Origin: Actinobacteria bacterium UBA7422 | GTDB lineage: Bacteria > Actinomycetota > Actinomycetes > S36-B12 | Direction: 5' to 3' | Length of the DNA stretch: 44,276 bases | Assembly (NCBI GenBank): GCA_002469525.1 | Contig: DKME01000110.1 | Coordinates: 42,796 to 87,071 of the forward strand | Part shown: piece by piece, positions 24,601-32,423 of the stretch | Layout: each line of letters opens with the position of its first letter | Position numbering within the stretch: position 1 is the stretch's first letter | Program-made: the position numbers and the translations under genes | The notes under the pieces: model-generated | What the model was told of the DNA's origin: nothing | The model's database searches: none | The model's input: only the letters and a program-made list of their open reading frames with translations

Positions 24601-25576
24601 CGAGGGCCAACTCCCTTCGGTCTCCGAATATTCCTTGTGGTCTAAAGATCATGAGCAGCATCAGCCCGAGTCCCATCAGCATAAATCGAATCGAGCCAAC
24701 ATCTGTGGGGGTGAGGAACTCGATGTAACCGTTATTGATCAAGGAGCTCAGGAGCTCACCGAATCCGGCAAGGAGGAACCAGAAAATGATTGTCCCCGCG
24801 ATTGGTCCGAATACGCGCGCTGCTCCTCCCAGGAGGAGGATTGTGTAGACGAAGAACGTGAAATCAGGCTGGAATGTGTCCGGTTGGACCGATTGCTTGG
24901 CAACCGCCCACAAGATTCCACCAAAAGCTGCAATGCCACCACCAATTATGAGGGCCTGCATTTTATACACAAAGACGTTCTTGCCCAATGACACAACGGC
25001 GTCTTCATCCTCGCGGATTCCCTTAACCACTCGGCCCCATGGGCTGCGTACTAGGCCCCAGACCAGCAAAGTGAACAGTAGGGCGAGGCTCCACCCGACG
25101 ATTACTACCCACAGGTCTTGTCGGCTCCATGTGAGAACAGGAAGGGTGAAGTCAGCAGGGAGCGGGTTAAGGTCGTGAAACTCCTGGCCGAGTTTGCCAT
25201 TAAGCCCTTGTGCACCGCCGAAAACGTCCTTGAACGCGATTGACCGCACGAGCAGTCGCAGTAGCTCACTTGCCGCGATGGTGACGATTGCTAGATAGTC
25301 CGCGCGCAATCGAAGGGTTGGGATTCCCAGTAGAAGGGCCAATAATGTCGATACGACCACGCCCACGACCACCGCTAGCCACAGGCCCAAATCGAAGGTA
25401 AGAACGATCACGCCAACTGCATAGGCACCTGCGGCCACAAAGGCGACCTGACCGAAGTTGAGCAGCCCCGTGTAACCGAACTGGACGTTAAGGCCGATCG
25501 CAGCAAAAAGGTAAATGAGGGCGGTGACGCCCACCGCTTGGGTGATGGTGAGTGAAAATATTTGCACGAAATCCAT
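24590..25576 (-). CDS. livM: Branched-chain amino acid-type ABC transporter permease LivM
   Basis: Inner-membrane permease subunit, 328 residues with about eight to ten hydrophobic segments. Family features include the conserved GLNVQFGYTGLLNFGQVAF region near the N-terminus, the LRLRADYLAI motif, and the loop SPWGRVVKGIREDEDAV that contacts the ATPase. It starts five bases after livH on the same strand and overlaps livG, so the four genes are almost certainly one operon. Confidence 0.93.
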   Translation of the reverse strand: MDFVQIFSLTITQAVGVTALIYLFAAIGLNVQFGYTGLLNFGQVAFVAAGAYAVGVIVLTFDLGLWLAVVVGVVVSTLLALLLGIPTLRLRADYLAIVTIAASELLRLLVRSIAFKDVFGGAQGLNGKLGQEFHDLNPLPADFTLPVLTWSRQDLWVVIVGWSLALLFTLLVWGLVRSPWGRVVKGIREDEDAVVSLGKNVFVYKMQALIIGGGIAAFGGILWAVAKQSVQPDTFQPDFTFFVYTILLLGGAARVFGPIAGTIIFWFLLAGFGELLSSLINNGYIEFLTPTDVGSIRFMLMGLGLMLLMIFRPQGIFGDRRELALDAR

Positions 25577-25581
25577 TTGGA

Positions 25582-26865
25582 TTAACCCACCCTCTCTTTT
25601 CGACCCAGTAATCCTTGAGGCCTCACCATCAAAATCAGGATCATGAGGAACAAGGCACCCACAGTTTTCATCTCAGTCGGAATAACCAGGGTGGTCAATT
25701 GGACAAAGATTCCGACCACCATGGCTCCAACGATTGCGCCATAGATGGTTCCCAATCCACCCAAGATAACCGCGGCAAAGAGCACGAGCAGAATCCGCTG
25801 ACCCATATTCCAGACGGTATTTTGGGTGAGTCCCAAATAAATTCCGGCGAACGCGGCAAGGCCCGCGCCAACAATCCAGACCACAGAAATTACTCGCTCA
25901 ACGTCAATCCCGGTGGCAGATGCGAGAGCGGGGTTGTCCGAAACGGCTCGAGTCGCCTTGCCGATCCGCGAACGCTGCAGCCACGTAACGGTTGCGGTTA
26001 AAGCTATTACGGCGAGTAGGCCCAAGATCAACGCCTTGGGAGTTGTGTTGAACGGCCCAATTTCGATACCGGGCTGACCAGCAAACTGCTTGTAACTTGA
26101 TGGAGCGCCGCCAAAGAACAGCACCAGCGTGTAGCGCAGGAAGATTGCGAGTCCGATACTGACAATCATTGCGGCAATCAGTCCAGTTTTGCGCCGTCGC
26201 AGTGGACGCCACAGGATTCGATTTTGGCCCCAGCCGTATACGAATGCCGCAAAAACGATCGCGATCGGAGCGGCGATGATGATGTTCACACCCGCCGTGT
26301 TGATGGCTAGCGCGGTAAATGCGCCCAGTGAGAGGAGTTCGCCTTGGGAGAAGTTGGTCAAACCGGTGGTTCCAAATACCAGGTTCATGCCGACAGCACC
26401 GAGGGCTATGACCAGTCCGTAGAGGATTCCGTCGAGAAAAAGCTGAATGACGCGTTCCGAAGTTCCAGACTCGACTTCGCTAATTCCGGACTCGCCGCCC
26501 TCTGACAGACCGATGAGTAACCTTTTTTCACCACCCAACACCAACAGCGACCGGCTCGCATCTTCCGCATTATTGAGGGTGATTCCCTCGGGGAGGGTCG
26601 TTATGTCAACTTCGACAAGATAGGTGCCGCCGGCGGGCAGTGGCACCACGAAAACCCCTTTGTCGTCCGAGGTACCCGACGTGAGTACGCCGTCGGCGTC
26701 CGTGGCGGTCACTAGCACTCCCACCACTGCTTCACCACCAGGGGTAGACAGGGTTCCCGTGATCGTGGTGTCCGCGGCAGTGGCTGGCGAGAGGCCGCCT
26801 GATACGAAAAGAGCGATTGTTGCGAGGAGAAGTACTCCCAATGCGAGTCGAACGCGTCTAAGCAC
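25582..26865 (-). CDS. livH: LivH-type permease with an N-terminal secreted beta domain
   Basis: At 427 residues it is about 130 longer than a standard LivH. The order is: signal peptide or first helix (residues 1-30, ending ATAAD), a beta-rich domain (about 32-120) resembling carboxypeptidase-regulatory/SdrD-type repeats (TITGTLSTPGGEAVVGVLV, then TSDDKGVFVVPLPAG), a short Ser/Glu/Gly linker, and the permease with GMNLVFGTTGLTNFSQGELL and several membrane helices. The GTG start has GGAGGT eight bases upstream (26874-26879). First gene of livHMGF. The added domain would face the cell exterior, perhaps to assist the binding protein. Confidence 0.92.
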   Translation of the reverse strand: MLRRVRLALGVLLLATIALFVSGGLSPATAADTTITGTLSTPGGEAVVGVLVTATDADGVLTSGTSDDKGVFVVPLPAGGTYLVEVDITTLPEGITLNNAEDASRSLLVLGGEKRLLIGLSEGGESGISEVESGTSERVIQLFLDGILYGLVIALGAVGMNLVFGTTGLTNFSQGELLSLGAFTALAINTAGVNIIIAAPIAIVFAAFVYGWGQNRILWRPLRRRKTGLIAAMIVSIGLAIFLRYTLVLFFGGAPSSYKQFAGQPGIEIGPFNTTPKALILGLLAVIALTATVTWLQRSRIGKATRAVSDNPALASATGIDVERVISVVWIVGAGLAAFAGIYLGLTQNTVWNMGQRILLVLFAAVILGGLGTIYGAIVGAMVVGIFVQLTTLVIPTEMKTVGALFLMILILMVRPQGLLGRKERVG

Positions 26866-26891
26866 GTGGGCGTACCTCCGGGTCTCGGGTG

Positions 26892-26904
26892 TTCAACTGT
26901 TGAA
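26892..26904. repeat. Palindrome upstream of livH
   Basis: TTCAAC-T-GTTGAA, a perfect six-base inverted repeat with one central base, 13 bases upstream of the livH ribosome site. It could be a repressor operator or a small hairpin in the leader. Confidence 0.45.
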
Positions 26905-27002
26905 TTCGGGCACAAAAATATTAGCGATGGAACCTGGAGAACCCTACCGATATTAGAGGCGGTTGAGTACCTCTTTTGAAGAAGTATTTCGATTGTTACA
27001 CA

Positions 27003-27030
27003 TTTGTAAGTGTTCCCTGTAACTCGTCAA
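27003..27030 (-). promoter_or_regulatory. Possible promoter of the livHMGF operon
   Basis: On the minus strand TTGACG (27025-27030), a 16-base spacer and TACAAA (27003-27008). The -35 is strong, the -10 imperfect. It would give a leader of about 130 bases. The rest of the 191-base gap before livH holds two AT-rich CTAATAT motifs and the palindrome at 26892. Confidence 0.4.
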
Positions 27031-27056
27031 TGTTTCCTATAAGTCGGTTCAGGGGG

Positions 27057-27515
27057 TCAGGTCCGTGGCGTACGGGCTAGGGCTGTTAGTCGAGCCGTAC
27101 ACACTCGCTCGCCTTGTTCATTTGTGATCACAATTTCACTACTCATAATGGTTCGGCCAGTGCCAATCATGTGCGCGACACCGGTGACTACCCCGTCACG
27201 AGCCGCTTTATGGTGTGTGCAGTTCAAATCAATGCCCACGACCATCACACCCTCGCCCATCTGGTGGTACGCCGTTATTGCCGCGGCGACGGATCCAAGG
27301 GTTTCGGCCAGTACCGCGCTAGCCCCGCCGTGCAACAGGCCGTAGGGCTGAGTGTTTCCTTCCACGGGCATCGTGGCGCTAATGGAAGCTCGGCCTTCTG
27401 AATCGACGGTCGCCCGTGTTAACTTGATTCCCATCCGCTCACCGAGCGCCCCCATGGCGGTTTGGGTGACTTCGGCTGTGACATCGGTTATTCCGTGTTC
27501 CAAAGAGTTCGACAT
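27057..27515 (-). CDS. PaaI-family hotdog thioesterase
   Basis: A 152-residue acyl-CoA thioesterase of the hotdog fold. The signature NTQPYGLLHGGASAVLAETLGS contains the catalytic acidic/HGG region, followed by GIDLNCTHHKAARDG and GRTIMSSEIVI strands. Actinobacteria commonly carry such a gene next to polA. The frame can be extended to a TTG at 27545, but TAGGCT (minus strand, 27524-27529) ends eight bases before the ATG at 27515 and would be coding in the longer form. Divergent from polA with 43 bases between the starts. Substrate unknown. Confidence 0.88.
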   Translation of the reverse strand: MSNSLEHGITDVTAEVTQTAMGALGERMGIKLTRATVDSEGRASISATMPVEGNTQPYGLLHGGASAVLAETLGSVAAAITAYHQMGEGVMVVGIDLNCTHHKAARDGVVTGVAHMIGTGRTIMSSEIVITNEQGERVCTARLTALARTPRT

Positions 27516-27523
27516 AGTGCGAA

Positions 27524-27529
27524 AGCCTA
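27524..27529 (-). promoter_or_regulatory. Predicted -10 element of the thioesterase gene
   Basis: TAGGCT on the minus strand, eight bases before the ATG at 27515, with no ribosome site. It falls where a -35 for polA would lie on the other strand. Confidence 0.4.
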
Positions 27530-27546
27530 CGGTGCAGGTGGGCAAC

Positions 27547-27552
27547 TAGTAT
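27547..27552 (+). promoter_or_regulatory. Predicted -10 element of polA (leaderless)
   Basis: TAGTAT ends six bases before the GTG start at 27559, with no ribosome site. The position of a -35 overlaps the -10 of the divergent thioesterase gene. Confidence 0.5.
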
Positions 27553-27558
27553 CGGTTT

Positions 27559-30222
27559 GTGGCGCAAAATCGATTATTACTTATCGATGGACACTCGATG
27601 GCTTACCGAGCTTTTTTCGCTTTGCCGCCGGAAAACTTTACGACCAGCACGGGTCAACCCACAAATGCTGTGTACGGATTCACATCCATGTTGATCAATC
27701 TGATAAAGCAATACGACCCCACTCATATCGCCGTCGCCTTTGATGTGTCACGTAAAAGTTTTCGAACTGAAATATTTCCCGAATACAAAGCAACCCGGTC
27801 GAAGTCCCCAGAAGAGTTCAAAGGTCAGGTCGACCTAATAAAGGAAGTTTTGGACTCAATGTCGATCATGCGGCTTGAGAAAGAAGGCTACGAAGCCGAC
27901 GACCTCATTGCCACACTTGCAACCCAAGCCAGCGAGGCGGGGTTCGCCACTGAAATCGTGTCGGGAGATCGTGACTCATTTGCATTGGTGTCGGCATCGG
28001 TGACGGTGCTCTATCCAAAAAAGGGAGTTTCTGACCTAGCGGTCATGACCGTTGAGGCTATTGAGGAAAAATACAAGCTTTCACCGGTGCAGTACCCCGA
28101 CTTCGCGGCCCTGCGGGGTGACCCAAGTGACAACTTGCCCGGGATCCCTGGGGTCGGCGAGAAGACTGCACAGAAGTGGATCAACGAGTACGGCAGTCTG
28201 AGCGCCTTGGTCGCGGCCGCAGATTCAGTGAGGGGCAAGGTCGGTGATTCCTTGCGCGAAAACTTGGCCCAGGTACTTCTTAACCGACGTATCACAGAGT
28301 TAGAACGTGATGTGCCCCTTGACTTAGTCGTTGACCAGCTGGGGAGAGAGGCCTTTTCGTTGGCGGACGTGTTTCAACTTTTCGACACGTTGCAGTTTTC
28401 GGCTCTTCGCGGGCGGGTCAGCAAGTTGCCCGGCGCGATCGAGGCTGAAGGGCTTGCCAGTGAAGCTGCAAGTGAACGCGAAGAACAGCAGGTAATTGAC
28501 CGATCCGTGTTCTTAAATGCCAGCCTTGCGGAGCTGCAAGCGATCAAAGGCCCCATCGCAATTGCAATTGAAGGAGAGTTCGCTCAAGGGTCTGGGCGCA
28601 TTAGTTCACTGGCAGTGTGTACTGCAGATTCAATATATGTTGTGCCAGAAATATCGGTTTCGCACGAACGCGAGTGCGTACAGTGGTTGGCTACGTGTGA
28701 AAGCGAGAAAACTGTCCATGACGGCAAGTGGTTCTTATGGGCTTTGGCGACCTCGGGAATAGATATTTCTGCTGTGACGATTGCCATGGACACTGCTTTG
28801 GCCGGGTACCTGGTTGACCCAGGGCAGCGATCCTATGAATTGGCGGACCTAGTTCAAAGGGAGTTGGGCGCAAGCATAGATGCACCAGAAGACCAGCTCT
28901 CAATGTTCTCAGAGACTGACGAGTCAGCGAGTCTGGTTCAATCGGCCACTCTTATTTGGGATTTGGGAAGTGCGCTCACGCTCACACTTGAACGACTCGA
29001 CCTCACCGACCTTCTGCACAATATGGAGATCCCGACCGAAATTGCTCTCGCTCAAATGGAGCACGTGGGTATCGCGGTTGACTCGAACGCTTTAGCGTCC
29101 CTCTCCGAAGAATTCGGTGTATCAATTCGCGCTGCCGAGTCGGCAAGTTTCGAATTGGTCGGACATCAATTCAATTTGGCCTCACCCAAACAACTTCAGG
29201 AGGTCCTCTTCGCTGATCGAGGTCTTCCCAAGACCAAGAAGATTAAAACTGGGTTCACCACAGATGCTGAAGCTCTTGCGAATCTGTATTCCCAAACAAA
29301 GGATCCGCTACTTCAACATTTACTGAGTTGGCGTGAGGAATCCAAACTAAGGCAAACGGTTGACGGCTTGATTCCCCTGGTGGATGCACACGGTCGGATT
29401 CACACAACATTTCGACAAACTGTCGCTGCTACCGGTCGGTTGTCTTCGATGGATCCGAACTTACAAAATATTCCAGTCCGGACAGAAGCTGGGCGGCGAA
29501 TTCGGGCGGCATTTGTTGTCGGTGAGGGGTTTGAATGTCTATTGACCGCGGACTACAGCCAAATTGAACTCCGGATCATGGCGCACCTCTCACAGGACGA
29601 AGCACTCATTGAAGCATTCAATTCTGGTGAGGATCTGCACGACACTGTGGCGCGAACGGTGTTCAATGTCAGCGAAGTGACACCGGACATGCGAAGGCAG
29701 ATTAAGGCAATGTCCTACGGACTTGCCTACGGACTTTCCCCATACGGATTGGCCGCTCAACTTGATATTTCAACCGAAGACGCACGGATCATGATGGACG
29801 ACTATTTCAGAAGATTCGGGGGGATTAGAAATTATTTGGCGCAGGTGGTTGACGTTGCACGGGGAAAGCTCTACACCGAGACCATGTATGGACGCAGGCG
29901 CAAACTGCCGGATCTGGCGAGCGAGAACCGTCAGCGCCGAGAGATTGCCGAGCGGATGGCCCTCAATGCTCCCATTCAGGGCAGTGCCGCCGACATTGTG
30001 AAGATTGCCATGCTGAAAGTGGATACGGCTCTTCGAGAGTCCCATTTTCAATCGCGGCTGCTGCTCCAAGTTCACGACGAACTCGTGCTGGAAATTGCAG
30101 AGGGGGAGCGCGATGCAGTAACCGACCTTGTCCGAACCGAAATGGGATCTGCGGCACAACTACTTGTGCCCCTTGACGTGAATGTGGGTACCGGTCTGAA
30201 TTGGGATACCGCCGCCCACTGA
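27559..30222 (+). CDS. polA: DNA polymerase I
   Basis: Repair and Okazaki-fragment processing polymerase of 887 residues. The N-terminal 5'-3' exonuclease (LLLIDGHSMAYRAFFAL, YEADDLIATLA, GDRDSFALV, GDPSDNLPGIPGVGEKTA) is intact. The central 3'-5' exonuclease-like domain lacks the catalytic DxE of E. coli Pol I (AIEGEFAQG in its place), so proofreading is probably absent. The polymerase domain shows motif A (TADYSQIELRIMAHLS), the O-helix RRQIKAMSYGLAYG, with Tyr where E. coli has Phe762, and motif C (LLQVHDELVLE). GTG start fits the family N-terminus MAQNRLLLIDG. Confidence 0.98.
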   Translation: MAQNRLLLIDGHSMAYRAFFALPPENFTTSTGQPTNAVYGFTSMLINLIKQYDPTHIAVAFDVSRKSFRTEIFPEYKATRSKSPEEFKGQVDLIKEVLDSMSIMRLEKEGYEADDLIATLATQASEAGFATEIVSGDRDSFALVSASVTVLYPKKGVSDLAVMTVEAIEEKYKLSPVQYPDFAALRGDPSDNLPGIPGVGEKTAQKWINEYGSLSALVAAADSVRGKVGDSLRENLAQVLLNRRITELERDVPLDLVVDQLGREAFSLADVFQLFDTLQFSALRGRVSKLPGAIEAEGLASEAASEREEQQVIDRSVFLNASLAELQAIKGPIAIAIEGEFAQGSGRISSLAVCTADSIYVVPEISVSHERECVQWLATCESEKTVHDGKWFLWALATSGIDISAVTIAMDTALAGYLVDPGQRSYELADLVQRELGASIDAPEDQLSMFSETDESASLVQSATLIWDLGSALTLTLERLDLTDLLHNMEIPTEIALAQMEHVGIAVDSNALASLSEEFGVSIRAAESASFELVGHQFNLASPKQLQEVLFADRGLPKTKKIKTGFTTDAEALANLYSQTKDPLLQHLLSWREESKLRQTVDGLIPLVDAHGRIHTTFRQTVAATGRLSSMDPNLQNIPVRTEAGRRIRAAFVVGEGFECLLTADYSQIELRIMAHLSQDEALIEAFNSGEDLHDTVARTVFNVSEVTPDMRRQIKAMSYGLAYGLSPYGLAAQLDISTEDARIMMDDYFRRFGGIRNYLAQVVDVARGKLYTETMYGRRRKLPDLASENRQRREIAERMALNAPIQGSAADIVKIAMLKVDTALRESHFQSRLLLQVHDELVLEIAEGERDAVTDLVRTEMGSAAQLLVPLDVNVGTGLNWDTAAH

Positions 30223-30273
30223 GCATAGGTTAACCGTTACGCTTGGGTCGCTCATTCAATCGAGGATCAGACC

Positions 30274-30279
30274 TAGAAT
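30274..30279 (+). promoter_or_regulatory. Possible -10 element of rpsA
   Basis: TAGAAT in the 115-base gap between polA and rpsA. The predicted leader would be about 52 bases and contain GGAG (30323-30326) 11 bases before the ATG. No clear -35 was found. Confidence 0.35.
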
Positions 30280-30337
30280 CCCCATAAAAAGTGCGAGTCA
30301 GCATCCATAACATCTATCCACCGGAGCCATTTCCTCC

Positions 30338-31795
30338 ATGACTATTCCTACATCAACTTCAACACCGCCCCAAATTGCCATTAACGACATTGGCACCGCC
30401 GAGGATTTCCTCGCTGCAATTGACGCAACAATCAAGTACTTCAATGACGGTGACCTCGTCGAAGGCATTGTCGTCAAAGTCGATCGAGACGAAGTTCTCC
30501 TTGACATCGGCTACAAAACGGAGGGAGTTATCCCTTCCCGCGAACTTTCCATCAAGCACGACGTTGACCCCAGTGAAGTGGTGACCGTCGGTGACAGTGT
30601 GGAAGCACTAGTTCTCACGAAAGAGGATAAAGAAGGTCGACTAATTTTGTCCAAGAAGCGCGCCCAGTACGAACGCGCATGGGGCACGATCGAAAAAATC
30701 AAAGAAGAAGATGGTGTCGTTGAAGGACTCGTTATTGAGGTTGTCAAGGGAGGCCTGATCGTCGATATCGGTTTGCGTGGCTTCTTGCCAGCATCATTGG
30801 TTGAAATGCGTCGCGTTCGTGACCTTCAGCCATACATCGGTAAGACGCTTGAAGCCAAGATCATCGAACTTGATAAGAATCGAAATAACGTGGTTCTTTC
30901 CCGTCGTTCCTACTTGGAAAAAACCCAAAGCCAGGTGCGACAAACCTTCCTGAACCAACTGCAGCGCGGTCAGATACGCAATGGTGTTGTGTCAAGCATT
31001 GTGAACTTCGGTGCATTCGTCGATCTCGGCGGCGTCGATGGTCTCGTCCACGTGTCTGAACTGTCGTGGAAGCACATTGATCACCCCTCCGAAGTCGTGC
31101 AGGTCGGCGACGAAGTCACCGTTGAGGTTCTCGAAGTTGACATGGACCGCGAGCGCGTGTCGCTGTCCCTCAAGTCCACCAAAGAAGACCCATGGCAGCA
31201 CTTTGCACGCACGCACGGGATCAACCAAGTTGTGCCAGGCAAGGTCACCAAGTTGGTTCCATTTGGAGCATTCGTGCGTGTCGATGAAGGAATCGAAGGA
31301 CTCGTTCACATCTCTGAATTGGCCGAGCGTCATATTGAAATGCCAGAACAGATCGTTCAGGTCAACGACGACATCTTTGTCAGGGTAATTGATATTGACC
31401 TTGAACGTCGTCGGATCTCACTGTCCCTCAAGCAGGCGAATGATTCTTCAGACTCTCAGGCGGTTGAGGAGTTTGACCCATACCTATATGGCATGGCACC
31501 GGCATTCGACGAGGCTGGCAACTACACCGGGCCAGAAGGATTCGATCCTGAAACAGGTGAGTGGAAAGGCGGCTTCGAAGAGCAGCGCACCGAATGGGAG
31601 CGTGAATACGCAGAGGCCCATGCACGTTGGGAAGCTCACCGTAAACAGATGACCGAGGCAAAGGAAGCTGATCAAGCTGCGGCTGTTGAGTCGGGTGATG
31701 CGAGTGCATATTCATCCGAATCAGCCACCAGTGAAGGCACACTCGCTGACGACTCCTCACTCCAGGCCCTTCGGGACAAGCTCACCACAGAGTAA
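30338..31795 (+). CDS. rpsA: 30S ribosomal protein S1
   Basis: mRNA-binding ribosomal protein of 485 residues. Four S1 OB-fold repeats follow an N-terminal segment: starting about residues 38 (GDLVEGIVVKVDRDEVLLDIG), 125 (GLVIEVVKGGLIVDIGLRG), 210 (GVVSSIVNFGAFVDLGGVDG) and 295 (GKVTKLVPFGAFVRVDEGIE). The last two carry the conserved GLVHVSELS/GLVHISELA. A Glu/Ala/Ser-rich tail of about 110 residues, with several tryptophans, looks disordered. The four-domain form is usual for actinobacteria. The codon choice is strongly biased, as expected for a ribosomal protein. Confidence 0.98.
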   Translation: MTIPTSTSTPPQIAINDIGTAEDFLAAIDATIKYFNDGDLVEGIVVKVDRDEVLLDIGYKTEGVIPSRELSIKHDVDPSEVVTVGDSVEALVLTKEDKEGRLILSKKRAQYERAWGTIEKIKEEDGVVEGLVIEVVKGGLIVDIGLRGFLPASLVEMRRVRDLQPYIGKTLEAKIIELDKNRNNVVLSRRSYLEKTQSQVRQTFLNQLQRGQIRNGVVSSIVNFGAFVDLGGVDGLVHVSELSWKHIDHPSEVVQVGDEVTVEVLEVDMDRERVSLSLKSTKEDPWQHFARTHGINQVVPGKVTKLVPFGAFVRVDEGIEGLVHISELAERHIEMPEQIVQVNDDIFVRVIDIDLERRRISLSLKQANDSSDSQAVEEFDPYLYGMAPAFDEAGNYTGPEGFDPETGEWKGGFEEQRTEWEREYAEAHARWEAHRKQMTEAKEADQAAAVESGDASAYSSESATSEGTLADDSSLQALRDKLTTE

Positions 31796-31799
31796 TTTT

Positions 31800-32423
31800 G
31801 TGGCTCACCACATGCCTTTTGTTGTCGGTCTGACCGGCGGTATTGGTTCGGGTAAGTCAACAGCGGCGTCGTGCTTTTCACAGCACGGCGCCGTTGTCAT
31901 AGACGCTGATCAAATCTCACGTGCGCTTACGGCAACTGGCTCAGAAGTGCTCGATGAAATCACCGAGTCCTTTGGTTCGGCATTGGTAGATTCGACTGGT
32001 TCTCTTGATCGCGCGGCACTTGCATCAATTGTATTTAGCGATCCTGATTCACTGGCCACACTTAACGCGATCATGCACCCGAAGATTCGAGCGAAAGCAC
32101 TCGAAATAATTAGTAAGAGTGACCCCCGTGCAATTGTTGTATATGACATGCCGCTTTTGGTTGAAACCGGTTCAGAGGATATCTGTGACGCAGTGGTCGT
32201 GATCGACGTTGACCCGCGCACTCAAGTAGAAAGGCTAGTTGCTAGCCGCGGTATGAGTGCGGAACAGGCGGAGGAAAGGATTCGCAATCAAGCCTCACGG
32301 GAATTTCGAAATCAGTCGGGCACTTGGGTAATTGAGAACTCGAGTTCGCATGCAGACTTCGTGATCGCGTGTGAATTCGTATGGAAAGAGATCGAGCAGC
32401 GAGCACATAGGGTTAGGGAGTGA
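31800..32423 (+). CDS. coaE: Dephospho-CoA kinase
   Basis: Last step of coenzyme A synthesis: phosphorylates dephospho-CoA at the ribose 3'-hydroxyl. About 207 residues with Walker A GLTGGIGSGKSTAAS near the start, the DADQISRAL acidic motif, YDMPLLVETG and the lid region LVASRGMSAEQAEERI. The frame opens at 31686, but that would overlap rpsA by more than 100 bases. The GTG at 31800 and the ATG at 31812 are both plausible; neither has a clear ribosome site. It ends in a four-base GTGA overlap with uvrB. Confidence 0.95.
   Translation: MAHHMPFVVGLTGGIGSGKSTAASCFSQHGAVVIDADQISRALTATGSEVLDEITESFGSALVDSTGSLDRAALASIVFSDPDSLATLNAIMHPKIRAKALEIISKSDPRAIVVYDMPLLVETGSEDICDAVVVIDVDPRTQVERLVASRGMSAEQAEERIRNQASREFRNQSGTWVIENSSSHADFVIACEFVWKEIEQRAHRVRE

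Noticed and set aside
24085..24645. 186-codon plus-strand frame within livG
   Set aside because: Antisense shadow of a conserved ABC ATPase; no start signals or domain.
31686..31799. Upstream extension of coaE into rpsA
   Set aside because: Would overlap rpsA by about 110 bases and add a stretch unlike any dephospho-CoA kinase N-terminus.
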